Source of the DNA: Candidatus Rokuibacteriota bacterium
GTDB lineage: Bacteria > Methylomirabilota > Methylomirabilia > Rokubacteriales > CSP1-6
DNA length: 64,000 bases
Assembly (NCBI GenBank): GCA_003220535.1
Contig: QHSU01000065.1
Location: forward strand, 1-64,000
Direction of reading: 5' to 3'
Shown here: in pieces, positions 49,594 through 57,351 of the stretch
Layout of the letters: every line of letters begins with the position of its first letter
How positions within the stretch are numbered: position 1 is the stretch's first letter
The notes under the pieces: model-generated
The model's input: the letters and a program-made list of their open reading frames with translations, nothing else
Told to the model about the DNA's origin: nothing
The model's database searches: none
Made by a program: the position numbers and the translations under genes

Positions 49594-50886
49594 TCACGGC
49601 GCCCGCCGGACGGTATAGGACACGAGCTCGTCGATGCGGTCGCCCTGGGCCGAGACGATGCGCTCGCGCACCATGCTCTTCACCTCGGGGGCGTACCACG
49701 CCTCCGAGGCGATGCGGTCTGCGCCGTCGCGACAGACGACGTACAGCGTCAGGAAGGTCCCGGCCTGGACGTTCAGCGTCGTCTCCGCGGCGACGGTGCA
49801 GCGGCGATAGAAGTCCTGGACACTCCCGTCGCCGTCCTCGCGACGGTAGCTCAGCTCCCACGACTTGCCGACCCGGAGCGGCCAGTCATACGCGATCGCC
49901 GGCGTGCGCCGGAGCACGACGGCGCCGTTCTGCTTTTCGAGATGCCAGCCGAGCGTGGCCTTCACGTAGTAGGTCTGCCGCGAGCCCGACCGGACGACGT
50001 AGTGCGTCACGTCGTCGACGTTTTCCTCGCCCTCGACGCGTCGAACGTAGGTCCCGCCGCCGGTCGGGGTCTGCCAGCGCAGCCGCCACTCGTCGCCCGG
50101 CGTCCAGACTGGCAGGGCCCACTCGCGGGCAGCGGCGCCCGGCGCCGGGAATGCCGCCGCCGTCTCCGGGGTCGGTGTCGCGCGCGACGTCGTGGGCGTC
50201 GCCCGCGACGGCTCCAGCGTGAGCCGACGGTTCTCGCGATCGATCGTCACCTTGAAGTGGTTGAGGAAGTCGCCGCCGAGGAGGCCGTCGACGCCCGGCA
50301 TGTGCGCCAGCCCATCGAAGACACCGACGTCGATGCCCTCGACCGCGGCGTCGCCGATGCTCAGCGAGCGAACCCTGACGAACGGCAACGAGAAGCGCTG
50401 TCCCCCGACGACGACCCCCACCATCTTGGGAGCGTCCGGCGCGACCTCGATCCCGGCGCGCTGGACGAGCGCCGGCCGGACGATGGTGGTGCTGGCGCCC
50501 GTGTCGAGGAGCAGCGTTGCCGCGGCACCGTTGAGGAGTGCCGGCACCAGGACCACGGCGCCGGCGACCTGGATCGGCACATTGCTCGAGCGCGCGGTCG
50601 GCGCGAGCTGTCCCGTGGCGAGCGGCCTGACCTCGAGCTCGCGCTTCACGGCGTCTTGCGCGCAGCTCCGGAACCTGGCGAGGTCGTCGATATTGCTCGG
50701 CGACACCTGCGTACGCAGCCGTCCCTGGTCGTCGAAGCCGAGCACGCGCACGCCCGGGTACTTCTTCTCGCACGGCGCGATCGCGCGCATGACGAATCGC
50801 TCGCGATCCGCCCGCGCCGGCGGCGCCGAAGCGCAGCCGGCCGCCAGGAGAACGAGGGCAAGCGGCGCCGCGAGTCTGGTCCGCAT
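49594..50886 (-). CDS. Lipoprotein with a retropepsin-like aspartyl protease domain
   Basis: The 430-residue protein starts with a lipoprotein signal (VLLAAGCAS, lipid Cys near residue 17). A clan AA aspartyl protease domain follows: ALLNGAAATLLLDTGASTTI (catalytic Asp in DTGAS near residue 127) and GVDGLLGGDFLNHFKVTIDR (near residue 200). A proline- and threonine-rich linker (residues about 220-250) leads to a C-terminal beta-rich domain of unknown type. As a single-DTG protein it should act as a dimer. Processing of envelope proteins is likely but unproven. Confidence 0.82.
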   Translation of the reverse strand: MRTRLAAPLALVLLAAGCASAPPARADRERFVMRAIAPCEKKYPGVRVLGFDDQGRLRTQVSPSNIDDLARFRSCAQDAVKRELEVRPLATGQLAPTARSSNVPIQVAGAVVLVPALLNGAAATLLLDTGASTTIVRPALVQRAGIEVAPDAPKMVGVVVGGQRFSLPFVRVRSLSIGDAAVEGIDVGVFDGLAHMPGVDGLLGGDFLNHFKVTIDRENRRLTLEPSRATPTTSRATPTPETAAAFPAPGAAAREWALPVWTPGDEWRLRWQTPTGGGTYVRRVEGEENVDDVTHYVVRSGSRQTYYVKATLGWHLEKQNGAVVLRRTPAIAYDWPLRVGKSWELSYRREDGDGSVQDFYRRCTVAAETTLNVQAGTFLTLYVVCRDGADRIASEAWYAPEVKSMVRERIVSAQGDRIDELVSYTVRRAP

Positions 50887-51001
50887 GTCGCAAGACCAGT
50901 GTAGCCCGGGGACGCGCGTCGGCACTACAGACCGCGTACGACGACTCGCCGGCCCCGATGGGAAGTGTCGCCGTGCGGCGACGCACAACCGCGTGCAATA
51001 T

Positions 51002-51031
51002 TTGACCCGACGCCGAGCGAGAACCTATGGT
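51002..51031 (+). promoter_or_regulatory. Promoter of the zinc-ribbon membrane protein gene
   Basis: TTGACC (51002-51007) and TATGGT (51026-51031) are 18 bp apart and lie about 35 bases before ATG 51067. A perfect 7-bp hairpin (GTCGCCG-TG-CGGCGAC, about 50967-50982) lies upstream in the same divergent gap. Confidence 0.45.
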
Positions 51032-51066
51032 GGATCTATCCCAGTTTCGCGCGAGGGAGGACCATC

Positions 51067-51666
51067 ATGGCCGACGTCACTCCGTCCCAGGCGACACCAG
51101 TCGCGACACGATGCGCGCGATGCCAGTCGGCGCTGAGCGAGAGCGATCGCGTCACCGCGGAGGACCGCGTCTTCTGCCGTACCTGCTACGACATCCTCAA
51201 GCTCCAGCTCCGGAGCAGCGTGACGAGCATGTCACAGGACGTCAACTATCCGATGGCGGTGGTGGGCGCCGTCCTGGGCGGCACCGTCGGGGCCCTCGCC
51301 TGGTGGGGCGTCACCGTGCTCACCAAGATCGGCTTCGGCCTCGTGGCGGTGGTCATCGGCGTGCTCGTTGGCCACGGAGCCCTGCGCTTCGCGGGCGGCA
51401 AGCGAAGCGTCGGACTGCAGGCGATCGCGGTCGTGGTCGGCGCGCTGTCCTTCCTCGTGGCCGCCTATCTGGTCAACATGACGTTCATCAACGAGGTGCT
51501 CGCCCAGCGTGGCGAGACCTGGCGGGTGACCTTTCCGCCGATGGGGCTCGGCATGTTCTACAAGGTCCTGGCGGCCAATTTCGGAATCATGAAGGTCGTC
51601 TTCCTCGGGGTGATCGTGTACGAGGCGTGGTTCATCCCACGCCCCATCAAGCTCGTGAAGTCGTGA
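51067..51666 (+). CDS. Zinc-ribbon integral membrane protein, function unknown
   Basis: The 199-residue protein has an N-terminal four-cysteine zinc ribbon, TRCARCQSALSESDRV with FCRTCYDIL (C-x2-C ... C-x2-C, residues about 16-40), followed by four membrane helices, including two Gly-rich ones (VVGAVLGGTVGALAWWGV, GLVAVVIGVLVGHGALRF). The ribbon should face the cytoplasm. I do not recognise a named family. GGGAGGACCATC gives a good ribosome-binding site for ATG 51067. Confidence 0.75.
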   Translation: MADVTPSQATPVATRCARCQSALSESDRVTAEDRVFCRTCYDILKLQLRSSVTSMSQDVNYPMAVVGAVLGGTVGALAWWGVTVLTKIGFGLVAVVIGVLVGHGALRFAGGKRSVGLQAIAVVVGALSFLVAAYLVNMTFINEVLAQRGETWRVTFPPMGLGMFYKVLAANFGIMKVVFLGVIVYEAWFIPRPIKLVKS

Positions 51667-51800
51667 CCGACACGAGCGAGACCGAGCGCCAGTCGCGCGA
51701 GATCGAAAACCTGCGCGCCTCGTCCCGGTCCCGGACTGCTGACGGAGGAGCTCGCAACCGCATAGCCGCACCGGGTCGGCGTCGCACGTTGGCCCCGTAG
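51663..51800 (+). CDS. Short ORF, possibly the remnant of a sensor gene
   Basis: A GTG overlapping the previous stop (GTGA) opens 45 codons beginning VTDTSETERQSREIENLRAS. That opening resembles the coiled-coil N-terminus of GAF-type sensor proteins, but the rest is Arg/Ala-rich and uninformative. It may be a degraded gene start or a chance frame. Confidence 0.25.
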   Translation: MTDTSETERQSREIENLRASSRSRTADGGARNRIAAPGRRRTLAP

Positions 51801-51838
51801 CCCCCCTCCGAGTACACTGCCCTGTCGGGAGGAAGGTC

Positions 51839-53788
51839 ATGACCGAGACCGGCAGGGGCGAGATCGTCTGGCGACCGACCCGGGAGTACGCGGAGCGCAC
51901 GCGCATCGCGCGGTTCATGCGCTTCCTCGGTGTCGGCTCGCTGGAGGAGCTCCAGCGGCGGAGCGTCGCCGGCCCGGACTGGTACTGGGACGCGGTGGTA
52001 CGCGACCTCGGCCTGCGCTTCACGCGTCCCTACGCCCGCGTGCGTGACGTCTCGCGCGGGGTGCAGTGGCCGCGCTGGTTCGAGGGCGGTCTGATGAACT
52101 TCAGCGACAACTGTGTCGACCGTCACATCGACGCCGGCCGGGGCGAGCAGGCGGCGCTCATCTGGGAAGGCGACGACGGCCGGAGCCGCACGCTGACCTA
52201 CCGCGAGCTGGCGCGCGAGGTGAACCAGCTCGCCAATGCGCTCAAGCGGCTGGGCGTGGGCGAAGGCGACCGCGTCGGCGTGTTCCTCCCGATGTCGCCC
52301 GAGGCGGCCATTGCGACGCTCGCCGTCGTGCGGATCGGCGCGATCTACACGCCGTGCTTCTCGGGCTACGGCGCCCAGGCCGTCGCCTCACGGCTGCAAG
52401 ACTGCGAGGCGAAGGCGCTCGTCACGGCCGACGGCTTCTACCGCCGCGGCCAGGTCGTGAGGATGAAGGAGACCGCCGACGAGGCCGTGGCCGCATCGCC
52501 TTCGATCGAGCACGTGGTCGTCTACAAGCGGCTCGGGCGCGAGATTCCGTGGACCGAGGGGCGCGATGCCTGGTGGCACGAGCTGATCGGCAGGGAGTCG
52601 GACGCCTGCCCCGCGCTGCCCGTCGAGTTTGACCGCCCGTGCCTCATCATCTACACGTCCGGCACGACGGGCCGGCCGAAGGGCGCGGTGCTCACGCAGG
52701 GCGGCTTCCTCCTCAAGTGCGCCCACGACTTCGGCTACCTGATGGACGTGGGCCCGGGCGATCGTCTCTTCTGGCTGACGGATCTCGGCTGGCTGATGGG
52801 CCCGATGCTCATCACGGCGGGGCTCTTCCACGGCGGCACGGCCGTCCTCTTCGAGGGCGTGCCCGACTATCCCAAGCCGAACCGTCTCTGGTCGCTGGTC
52901 GAGCGTCACCGGATATCCGTCATGGGGCTCTCGCCCACCGCGGTGCGGGCGCTCATGCCTCACGGCGCCGAGCACGTGCATGCTCACGAACTCGGCTCGC
53001 TCCGGGTGCTCGGCTCGACGGGCGAGCCCTGGAATCCGGAGCCCTATCGCTGGCTCTTCGAGAACGCGGGCAAGGCGCGCGTGCCGATCATCAACTACAC
53101 CGGGGGTACCGAGATCTCCGGCGGCATCCTCAGCTCGTTCCCGATAGCGCCGATCAAGCCGTGCTCGTTCACCGGGCCCATCCCGGGCATGGCGGCCGAC
53201 TGCTTCGGCGAGGACGGCCGGCCCGTGCGAGGGCAAGTCGGCGAGCTGGTGGTGACGGCGCCGTGGCCGGGGATGACGCAGGGCTTCTGGAAGGACCCCC
53301 GGCGCTACGAGGAGACGTACTGGTCACGCTGGCCGAACGTGTGGGTCCACGGCGACTGGGCCTACGTGGACGAGGACGGCTTCTGGTTCATCCAGGGGCG
53401 GTCGGACGACACGCTGAAGATCGCGGGCAAGCGCCTGGGCCCCGCGGAGGTCGAGTCGGTGCTGGTCTCGCACGACGCCGTCGCCGAGGCAGGGGTGGTC
53501 GGCGTGCCGCACGAGGTGAAAGGCGAGGCGATCGTCTGCTTCGTGGTCCTGAGGCCGAGCCGCGCGCCGTCCGAGCCCCTGCGCGCCGAGCTCTGCGAGC
53601 TGGTCGCGCATCAGATGGGCAAGGCGCTCAAGCCCGAGCGCCTGCTCTTCACGCGCGATCTGCCGAAGACCCGGAGCGCCAAGATCATGCGGCGTGTGAT
53701 CCGGGCGACCTACCTGGGCAAGGAGCCGGGCGACCTCTCGTCCCTCGAGAACCCCACGGCCGTCAAGGCCATCACGGAAGCGTCATGA
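51839..53788 (+). CDS. Acetyl-/acyl-CoA synthetase family AMP-dependent ligase
   Basis: The 649-residue protein resembles acetyl-CoA and acetoacetyl-CoA synthetases. It has an N-terminal cap (WYWDAVVRDLGLRFTRPYAR), P-loop IIYTSGTTGRPKGAVLTQGG (near residue 275), NYTGGTEISGGIL, hinge GRSDDTLKIAGKRLGPAEVE and the C-terminal lysine loop LPKTRSAKIMRRVIR. The usual G before K is replaced by A (SAK). This catalytic Lys is the acetylation site in related enzymes. GGGAGGAAGGTC precedes ATG 51839, and a -10-like TACACT lies at 51813-51818. The next gene overlaps its stop (ATGA). Confidence 0.92.
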   Translation: MTETGRGEIVWRPTREYAERTRIARFMRFLGVGSLEELQRRSVAGPDWYWDAVVRDLGLRFTRPYARVRDVSRGVQWPRWFEGGLMNFSDNCVDRHIDAGRGEQAALIWEGDDGRSRTLTYRELAREVNQLANALKRLGVGEGDRVGVFLPMSPEAAIATLAVVRIGAIYTPCFSGYGAQAVASRLQDCEAKALVTADGFYRRGQVVRMKETADEAVAASPSIEHVVVYKRLGREIPWTEGRDAWWHELIGRESDACPALPVEFDRPCLIIYTSGTTGRPKGAVLTQGGFLLKCAHDFGYLMDVGPGDRLFWLTDLGWLMGPMLITAGLFHGGTAVLFEGVPDYPKPNRLWSLVERHRISVMGLSPTAVRALMPHGAEHVHAHELGSLRVLGSTGEPWNPEPYRWLFENAGKARVPIINYTGGTEISGGILSSFPIAPIKPCSFTGPIPGMAADCFGEDGRPVRGQVGELVVTAPWPGMTQGFWKDPRRYEETYWSRWPNVWVHGDWAYVDEDGFWFIQGRSDDTLKIAGKRLGPAEVESVLVSHDAVAEAGVVGVPHEVKGEAIVCFVVLRPSRAPSEPLRAELCELVAHQMGKALKPERLLFTRDLPKTRSAKIMRRVIRATYLGKEPGDLSSLENPTAVKAITEAS

Positions 53789-54205
53789 TCAGGCGCTCCC
53801 TGGGCATCGCCGCCCCTCTCGTGCTGCTCACCGCGCTCACTGCGCTCGCGCAGCAGCCGGCGCAGCCGGTCCGGGAGATCACCAAGATCGCCGGCGAGGT
53901 CTACCGGTTCCGGAACAACAACCACTACTCGGTCTTCGCGGTGACCCCGGCCGGCGTGATCGTCACCGATCCGATCGACGCCGGCGCCGCCCAGTGGCTC
54001 AAGGACGAGATCAAGCGGCGCTTCAACCAGCCCGTCCGATCTCGGCGGCACGCTCGTGCAGCTCTCGTACGAGGGGAAGAACCACTCCGACAACTCGATC
54101 GTGGTGCGGTTTCTCAAGGAGCGAATCCTCTTCGCGGTGGACTTCATCCCGTTGAACGTCGAAGGGATGTACCGTTACATGTTGGTGTACCGCCGGCCGA
54201 ATTGA
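53785..54205 (+). pseudogene. Metallo-beta-lactamase fold hydrolase, internally deleted and frameshifted
   Basis: An intact start with signal peptide (MIRRSLGIAAPLVLLTALTA) and the N-terminal strand block VYRFRNNNHYSVFAVTPAG, IVTDPIDAGAAQWLKDEI is followed, near 54030, by a shift to another frame. That frame continues LGGTLVQLSYEGKNHSDN and IVVRFLKERILFAVDFIPLN, ending with a stop at 54203-54205. The stretch between the halves, which should hold the H-x-H-x-D-H metal motif, is missing, as is the C-terminal third. It cannot encode an active enzyme. Confidence 0.8.
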
Positions 54206-54251
54206 CCGGGCGAGCCGAAATCGTCCTGGGGGCCATGGGAGCGAGGAACTC

Positions 54252-55577
54252 ATGCTGAGCAGGGAAGACAACGAGCTCTTGACGCGGACGGGGCCGGGCA
54301 CGCCAATGGGCGCGCTCGTGAGGCAGTACTGGATTCCGGTGGTGCTATCGAGCGAGGTCGCGGCCGGCGGCCGGGTCAAGCGCGTGAAGTTGCTCGGCGA
54401 GCGCCTCATCGCGTTCCGCGCCAAGGACGGCCGGCCCGGGCTCGTCGGGGAATTTTGCCCGCACCGGCGCGCCTCGCTCTATTTCGGTCGTGTCGAGGAA
54501 GCCGGAATGCGCTGCGTGTATCACGGCTGGAAGTTCGGGATGGACGGCCAATGTCTCGAGATGCCGAACGAGCCGCCCGAGTCCGGCTTCGCCGCGAAGA
54601 TCCGCCACGTCGGCTACCCGTGCGAGGAACGGGGCGGCATGGTCTGGGCGTACATGGGGCCGACGAGCCCGCCGCCTCCGCTGCCGCATCTGGAATGGAC
54701 GCTCCTGCCCGATGCGAACTCGTTCGCGTCCAAGCGCGTGCAGGAGTGCAACTGGTTCCAGGCGATGGAGGGCGGCATCGACTCGAGCCACATCTCGTTC
54801 CTCCACGCTCCGCTCGATCACCGAGACGCCGAAATCAACCGCGCGCTGGACCAGGCGAGCTTCGGCATCGGCGTGGCGGTGCAGACGGCGGACCGGGCGC
54901 CGCGGTTCGAGGTGGTGGACACCGACTACGGCGTGCTGATCGGGGCACAGCGCACGCGCGCCGACGGGCAGCACCTCTGGCGGGTCACCCAGTTCCTGAT
55001 GCCCTTCTACACGATGCCGCCGACGGACCTCGACGAGAAGATCACGCAATCGCACATCTGGGTGCCGATGGACGACACCAACGTCGTCAACTGGATGGTC
55101 ACCTGGCACCCGGACCGGGCACTGACGCGCGAGGAGATCGCCCTGAACATCGCGGGCAAGGGCGCCCACGTCTGCGACTACCTGGCGCCGACCTCCGAGC
55201 CCTACGGTGACATCCGCACGGCGGCGAACCGCGGCAACGACTACGAGATGGACTGGGAGGCGCACCAGACGCGCATGTTCTGCGGTATCCCGGGCTTCGG
55301 CGTGCAGGATCAGGCGATCCAGGAGAGCCAAGGCGATATCGTCGATCGAGCCCTCGAGCACCTGGGCAGCAGCGACACGGCCATCATCCACGTGCGCCGG
55401 CGCCTCATGAACGCCGCCCGCGCCCTGCGCGACCAGGGAGCGCCCGCTCCGGGGCGCGATCCCCAGTCGTTTCACGTGCGCTCGGCGTCCGTCGTGCTCC
55501 CCGCGGGGGCCAGCTGGGTGGAGGGCGCGCTGTCGCGTGTGATGGCCAGGCCGGGCCGCCAGCTCACGCTCGCCTGA
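54252..55577 (+). CDS. Rieske non-heme iron oxygenase, large (alpha) subunit
   Basis: The 441-residue protein has the Rieske [2Fe-2S] motif C-P-H-x16-C-V-Y-H (FCPHRRASLYFGRVEEAGMR then CVYHGW, residues about 68-92). The mononuclear iron site lies in the EGGIDSSHISFLHAPLDH region (near residue 174), with a later Asp expected. It resembles phthalate 4,5-dioxygenase-type oxygenases by these motifs. No reductase or ferredoxin gene is adjacent. It would hydroxylate or demethylate an aromatic substrate. Confidence 0.9.
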   Translation: MLSREDNELLTRTGPGTPMGALVRQYWIPVVLSSEVAAGGRVKRVKLLGERLIAFRAKDGRPGLVGEFCPHRRASLYFGRVEEAGMRCVYHGWKFGMDGQCLEMPNEPPESGFAAKIRHVGYPCEERGGMVWAYMGPTSPPPPLPHLEWTLLPDANSFASKRVQECNWFQAMEGGIDSSHISFLHAPLDHRDAEINRALDQASFGIGVAVQTADRAPRFEVVDTDYGVLIGAQRTRADGQHLWRVTQFLMPFYTMPPTDLDEKITQSHIWVPMDDTNVVNWMVTWHPDRALTREEIALNIAGKGAHVCDYLAPTSEPYGDIRTAANRGNDYEMDWEAHQTRMFCGIPGFGVQDQAIQESQGDIVDRALEHLGSSDTAIIHVRRRLMNAARALRDQGAPAPGRDPQSFHVRSASVVLPAGASWVEGALSRVMARPGRQLTLA

Positions 55578-55601
55578 GCACGGGTCCCGCCGGCGCGGTG
55601 G

Positions 55602-55607
55602 TATACT
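55602..55607 (+). promoter_or_regulatory. -10 box of the thiamine operon
   Basis: TATACT lies about nine bases before the first pairing base of the TPP riboswitch, so the transcript should begin close to the 5' edge of the aptamer. No convincing -35 is visible. Confidence 0.5.
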
Positions 55608-55616
55608 CCGCCTTGG

Positions 55617-55704
55617 CGTCGTGGGGGGAGGATTCCTGAGAACCGGGTGCGGCCCGGGACCCCTCGAACCTGCACTGGGTAATTCCAGCGAAGGGAACAC
55701 GACG
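55617..55704 (+). ncRNA. TPP (thiamine pyrophosphate) riboswitch
   Basis: The conserved THI-box core is present: CTGAGA in the P2/P3 junction (near 55636), GAACCTG (near 55666), GGGTAATTCCAGCGAAGGGA (about 55677-55696). Helix P1 is formed by CGTCGTG (55617-55623) and CACGACG (55698-55704). The thiamine genes follow directly. High TPP should stabilise the aptamer and reduce expression of the operon. Confidence 0.95.
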
Positions 55705-55716
55705 ACGAGAATCGAG

Positions 55717-55748
55717 CGGCCGCACCCGTGAAGGGGCGCGGCCGTTTT
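55717..55748 (+). terminator. Riboswitch-controlled intrinsic terminator upstream of thiS
   Basis: A perfect 7-bp stem (CGGCCGC 55717-55723 with GCGGCCG 55738-55744), extended by an inner 3 bp, is followed at once by TTTTGTTT. It lies between the TPP aptamer and ATG 55753, where the expression platform is expected. The T-tract abuts the thiS start codon, leaving no room for a Shine-Dalgarno sequence. Confidence 0.8.
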
Positions 55749-55752
55749 GTTT

Positions 55753-55953
55753 ATGAAGATCATGGTCAACGGTAATCCGATGGTGGTGGAGGCGGGAATC
55801 ACGGTGGATGGTCTCCTCGACGTCCTCGGTGTCAACCGCCGGTTCACGGCCGTCGCGGTCAACCGCGAGGTGACGCCCAAAAGCGAGTATGCGTCGGTGA
55901 AGCTCTGGGAAGGGGACAAGGTCGAGATCGTCAGACCGATGGGTGGGGGATAG
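55753..55953 (+). CDS. thiS: Sulfur carrier protein ThiS
   Basis: ThiS carries sulfur as a C-terminal thiocarboxylate for thiazole synthesis. The 66-residue ubiquitin-like protein starts [15 protein letters not shown] and ends with the required diglycine (VRPMGGG). [19 protein letters not shown] is typical of the family. ATG 55753 gives the family N-terminus; an ATG three codons later is possible. It is the first gene of the riboswitch-controlled operon and lies four bases before thiG. Confidence 0.93.
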   Translation: MKIMVNGNPMVVEAGITVDGLLDVLGVNRRFTAVAVNREVTPKSEYASVKLWEGDKVEIVRPMGGG

Positions 55954-55957
55954 AGCC

Positions 55958-56737
55958 ATGAGCGACACGAATCTGGTCATCGGAGGCAAGGAGTTCTCGT
56001 CGCGTCTGATCGTCGGTACCGGCAAGTACGCGTCGATGGACGTCATGAAGCAGGCCCATGAGGCCTCGGGCGCCCAGATCGTCACGGTAGCCCTGCGCCG
56101 GGTCAGCCTGCCGTCGGGCGAGTCCATCCTCGATCACCTCGACACCACGCGATACACGCTCCTGCCGAACACCGCGGGCTGCTACACGGCGGACGAGGCG
56201 ATCCGCACGTGCTACCTGGCGCGCGAGGCGGGGCTGGGCGAGATGGTCAAGCTCGAGGTCATCGGCGACCCGCGCACGCTCTTTCCGGACGTCCTGGGGC
56301 TCCTCGAGGCGACGAAGACGCTCGCGCGCGAGGGGTTCACCGTCATGCCCTACACCAACGACGATCCGGTGATGGCGAAGAAGCTCGAGGATGCTGGCGC
56401 CGCCGTTGTCATGCCGCTCGGCGCCCCGATCGGCTCGGGCCTCGGGATCCGGAACCCGTACAACATCAAGATCATCCTCGAGACGGTCACCGTCCCCGTC
56501 ATCGTCGACGCCGGAGTGGGCACCGCCTCGGACGCCGCGATCGCGATGGAGATCGGCTGCGACGGCGTCCTGATGAACACGGCGATCGCGGGCGCGCAGG
56601 ATCCGGTCGACATGGCGCGCGCGATGAAGCTGGCCGTGGAGGCCGGGCGGCTCGCGTCGCGCGCGGGCCGGATCGGCAAGAAGCTCTACGCGACCGCGTC
56701 CTCGCCGCTCGAGGGCGTGCCCGATTGGACGAGCTGA
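55958..56737 (+). CDS. thiG: Thiazole synthase ThiG
   Basis: ThiG condenses 1-deoxy-D-xylulose 5-phosphate, dehydroglycine and ThiS-thiocarboxylate into the thiazole phosphate. The 259-residue barrel has [18 protein letters not shown] at the start, [16 protein letters not shown] (near residue 68), [15 protein letters not shown] with the Schiff-base Lys (near residue 97), [17 protein letters not shown] and [20 protein letters not shown]. The end of the gene overlaps the TTG start of the next one. Confidence 0.95.
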   Translation: MSDTNLVIGGKEFSSRLIVGTGKYASMDVMKQAHEASGAQIVTVALRRVSLPSGESILDHLDTTRYTLLPNTAGCYTADEAIRTCYLAREAGLGEMVKLEVIGDPRTLFPDVLGLLEATKTLAREGFTVMPYTNDDPVMAKKLEDAGAAVVMPLGAPIGSGLGIRNPYNIKIILETVTVPVIVDAGVGTASDAAIAMEIGCDGVLMNTAIAGAQDPVDMARAMKLAVEAGRLASRAGRIGKKLYATASSPLEGVPDWTS

Positions 56738-57351
56738 GGCTCTGCCTCGTCACTGACCGCACCCAGACGCGCGGCCGCGACCTCACCGCGGTCGTGGGCG
56801 ATTGCCTGGCGGCGGGCCTGCCGGCCGTGCAGGTGCGCGAAAAGGACCTCGGCGCCGCCGAGCTCGCCTTCGTGTGTCGGCGGCTGCGCGCGCTCACACT
56901 CGATCGCGAGGCGCTCCTGATCGTCAACGACCGGGTGGACGTCGCGCTGGCCGTCGGCGCCGACGCCGTCCAGCGCACCTCGACGTCGCTCCCGATCGAA
57001 GACATCCGCGCGATCGCCGACAAGCGGCTCCGGATCGGGGTGTCCGTGCATTCCCTGGAGGAAGCGGTCGAGGCCGAGCTGAAGGGCGCCGACTGGGTGG
57101 TCTTCGGTCCCGTGTACGACACGCCGTCCAAGCGCCCCTACGGCCCGCCGCAGGGCCTCGAGCGCCTCGGGCGGGTCGCGACGACGGTGCGCCTGCCCGT
57201 CATCGCGATCGGCGGTGTCACGCCGGAGCGGGTGCGTGAGGTGCTGCGGGCGGGCGCCCGCGGCGTCGCCGCCATCTCGGCGATCATCGCGGCCGAGTCT
57301 CCCGCCGACGCGACCCGCCGCTTTCTCGACGCGCTGGAGCAGGGGGCTTGA
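56725..57351 (+). CDS. Thiamine phosphate synthase/TenI family protein (ThiE-like; thiazole tautomerase TenI favoured)
   Basis: The 208-residue barrel belongs to the ThiE/TenI family: [34 protein letters not shown] and [20 protein letters not shown]. Compared with true thiamine phosphate synthase, the phosphate and pyrimidine motifs are altered: RTSTSLP replaces HLGQEDLP, and [16 protein letters not shown] replaces GPIFPTx[14 protein letters not shown] matches TenI well. With ThiO, ThiS and ThiG as the only partners, aromatisation of the thiazole (TenI) fits best. It starts at TTG 56725 inside thiG. Plain ThiE remains possible. Confidence 0.8.
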   Translation: MDELRLCLVTDRTQTRGRDLTAVVGDCLAAGLPAVQVREKDLGAAELAFVCRRLRALTLDREALLIVNDRVDVALAVGADAVQRTSTSLPIEDIRAIADKRLRIGVSVHSLEEAVEAELKGADWVVFGPVYDTPSKRPYGPPQGLERLGRVATTVRLPVIAIGGVTPERVREVLRAGARGVAAISAIIAAESPADATRRFLDALEQGA

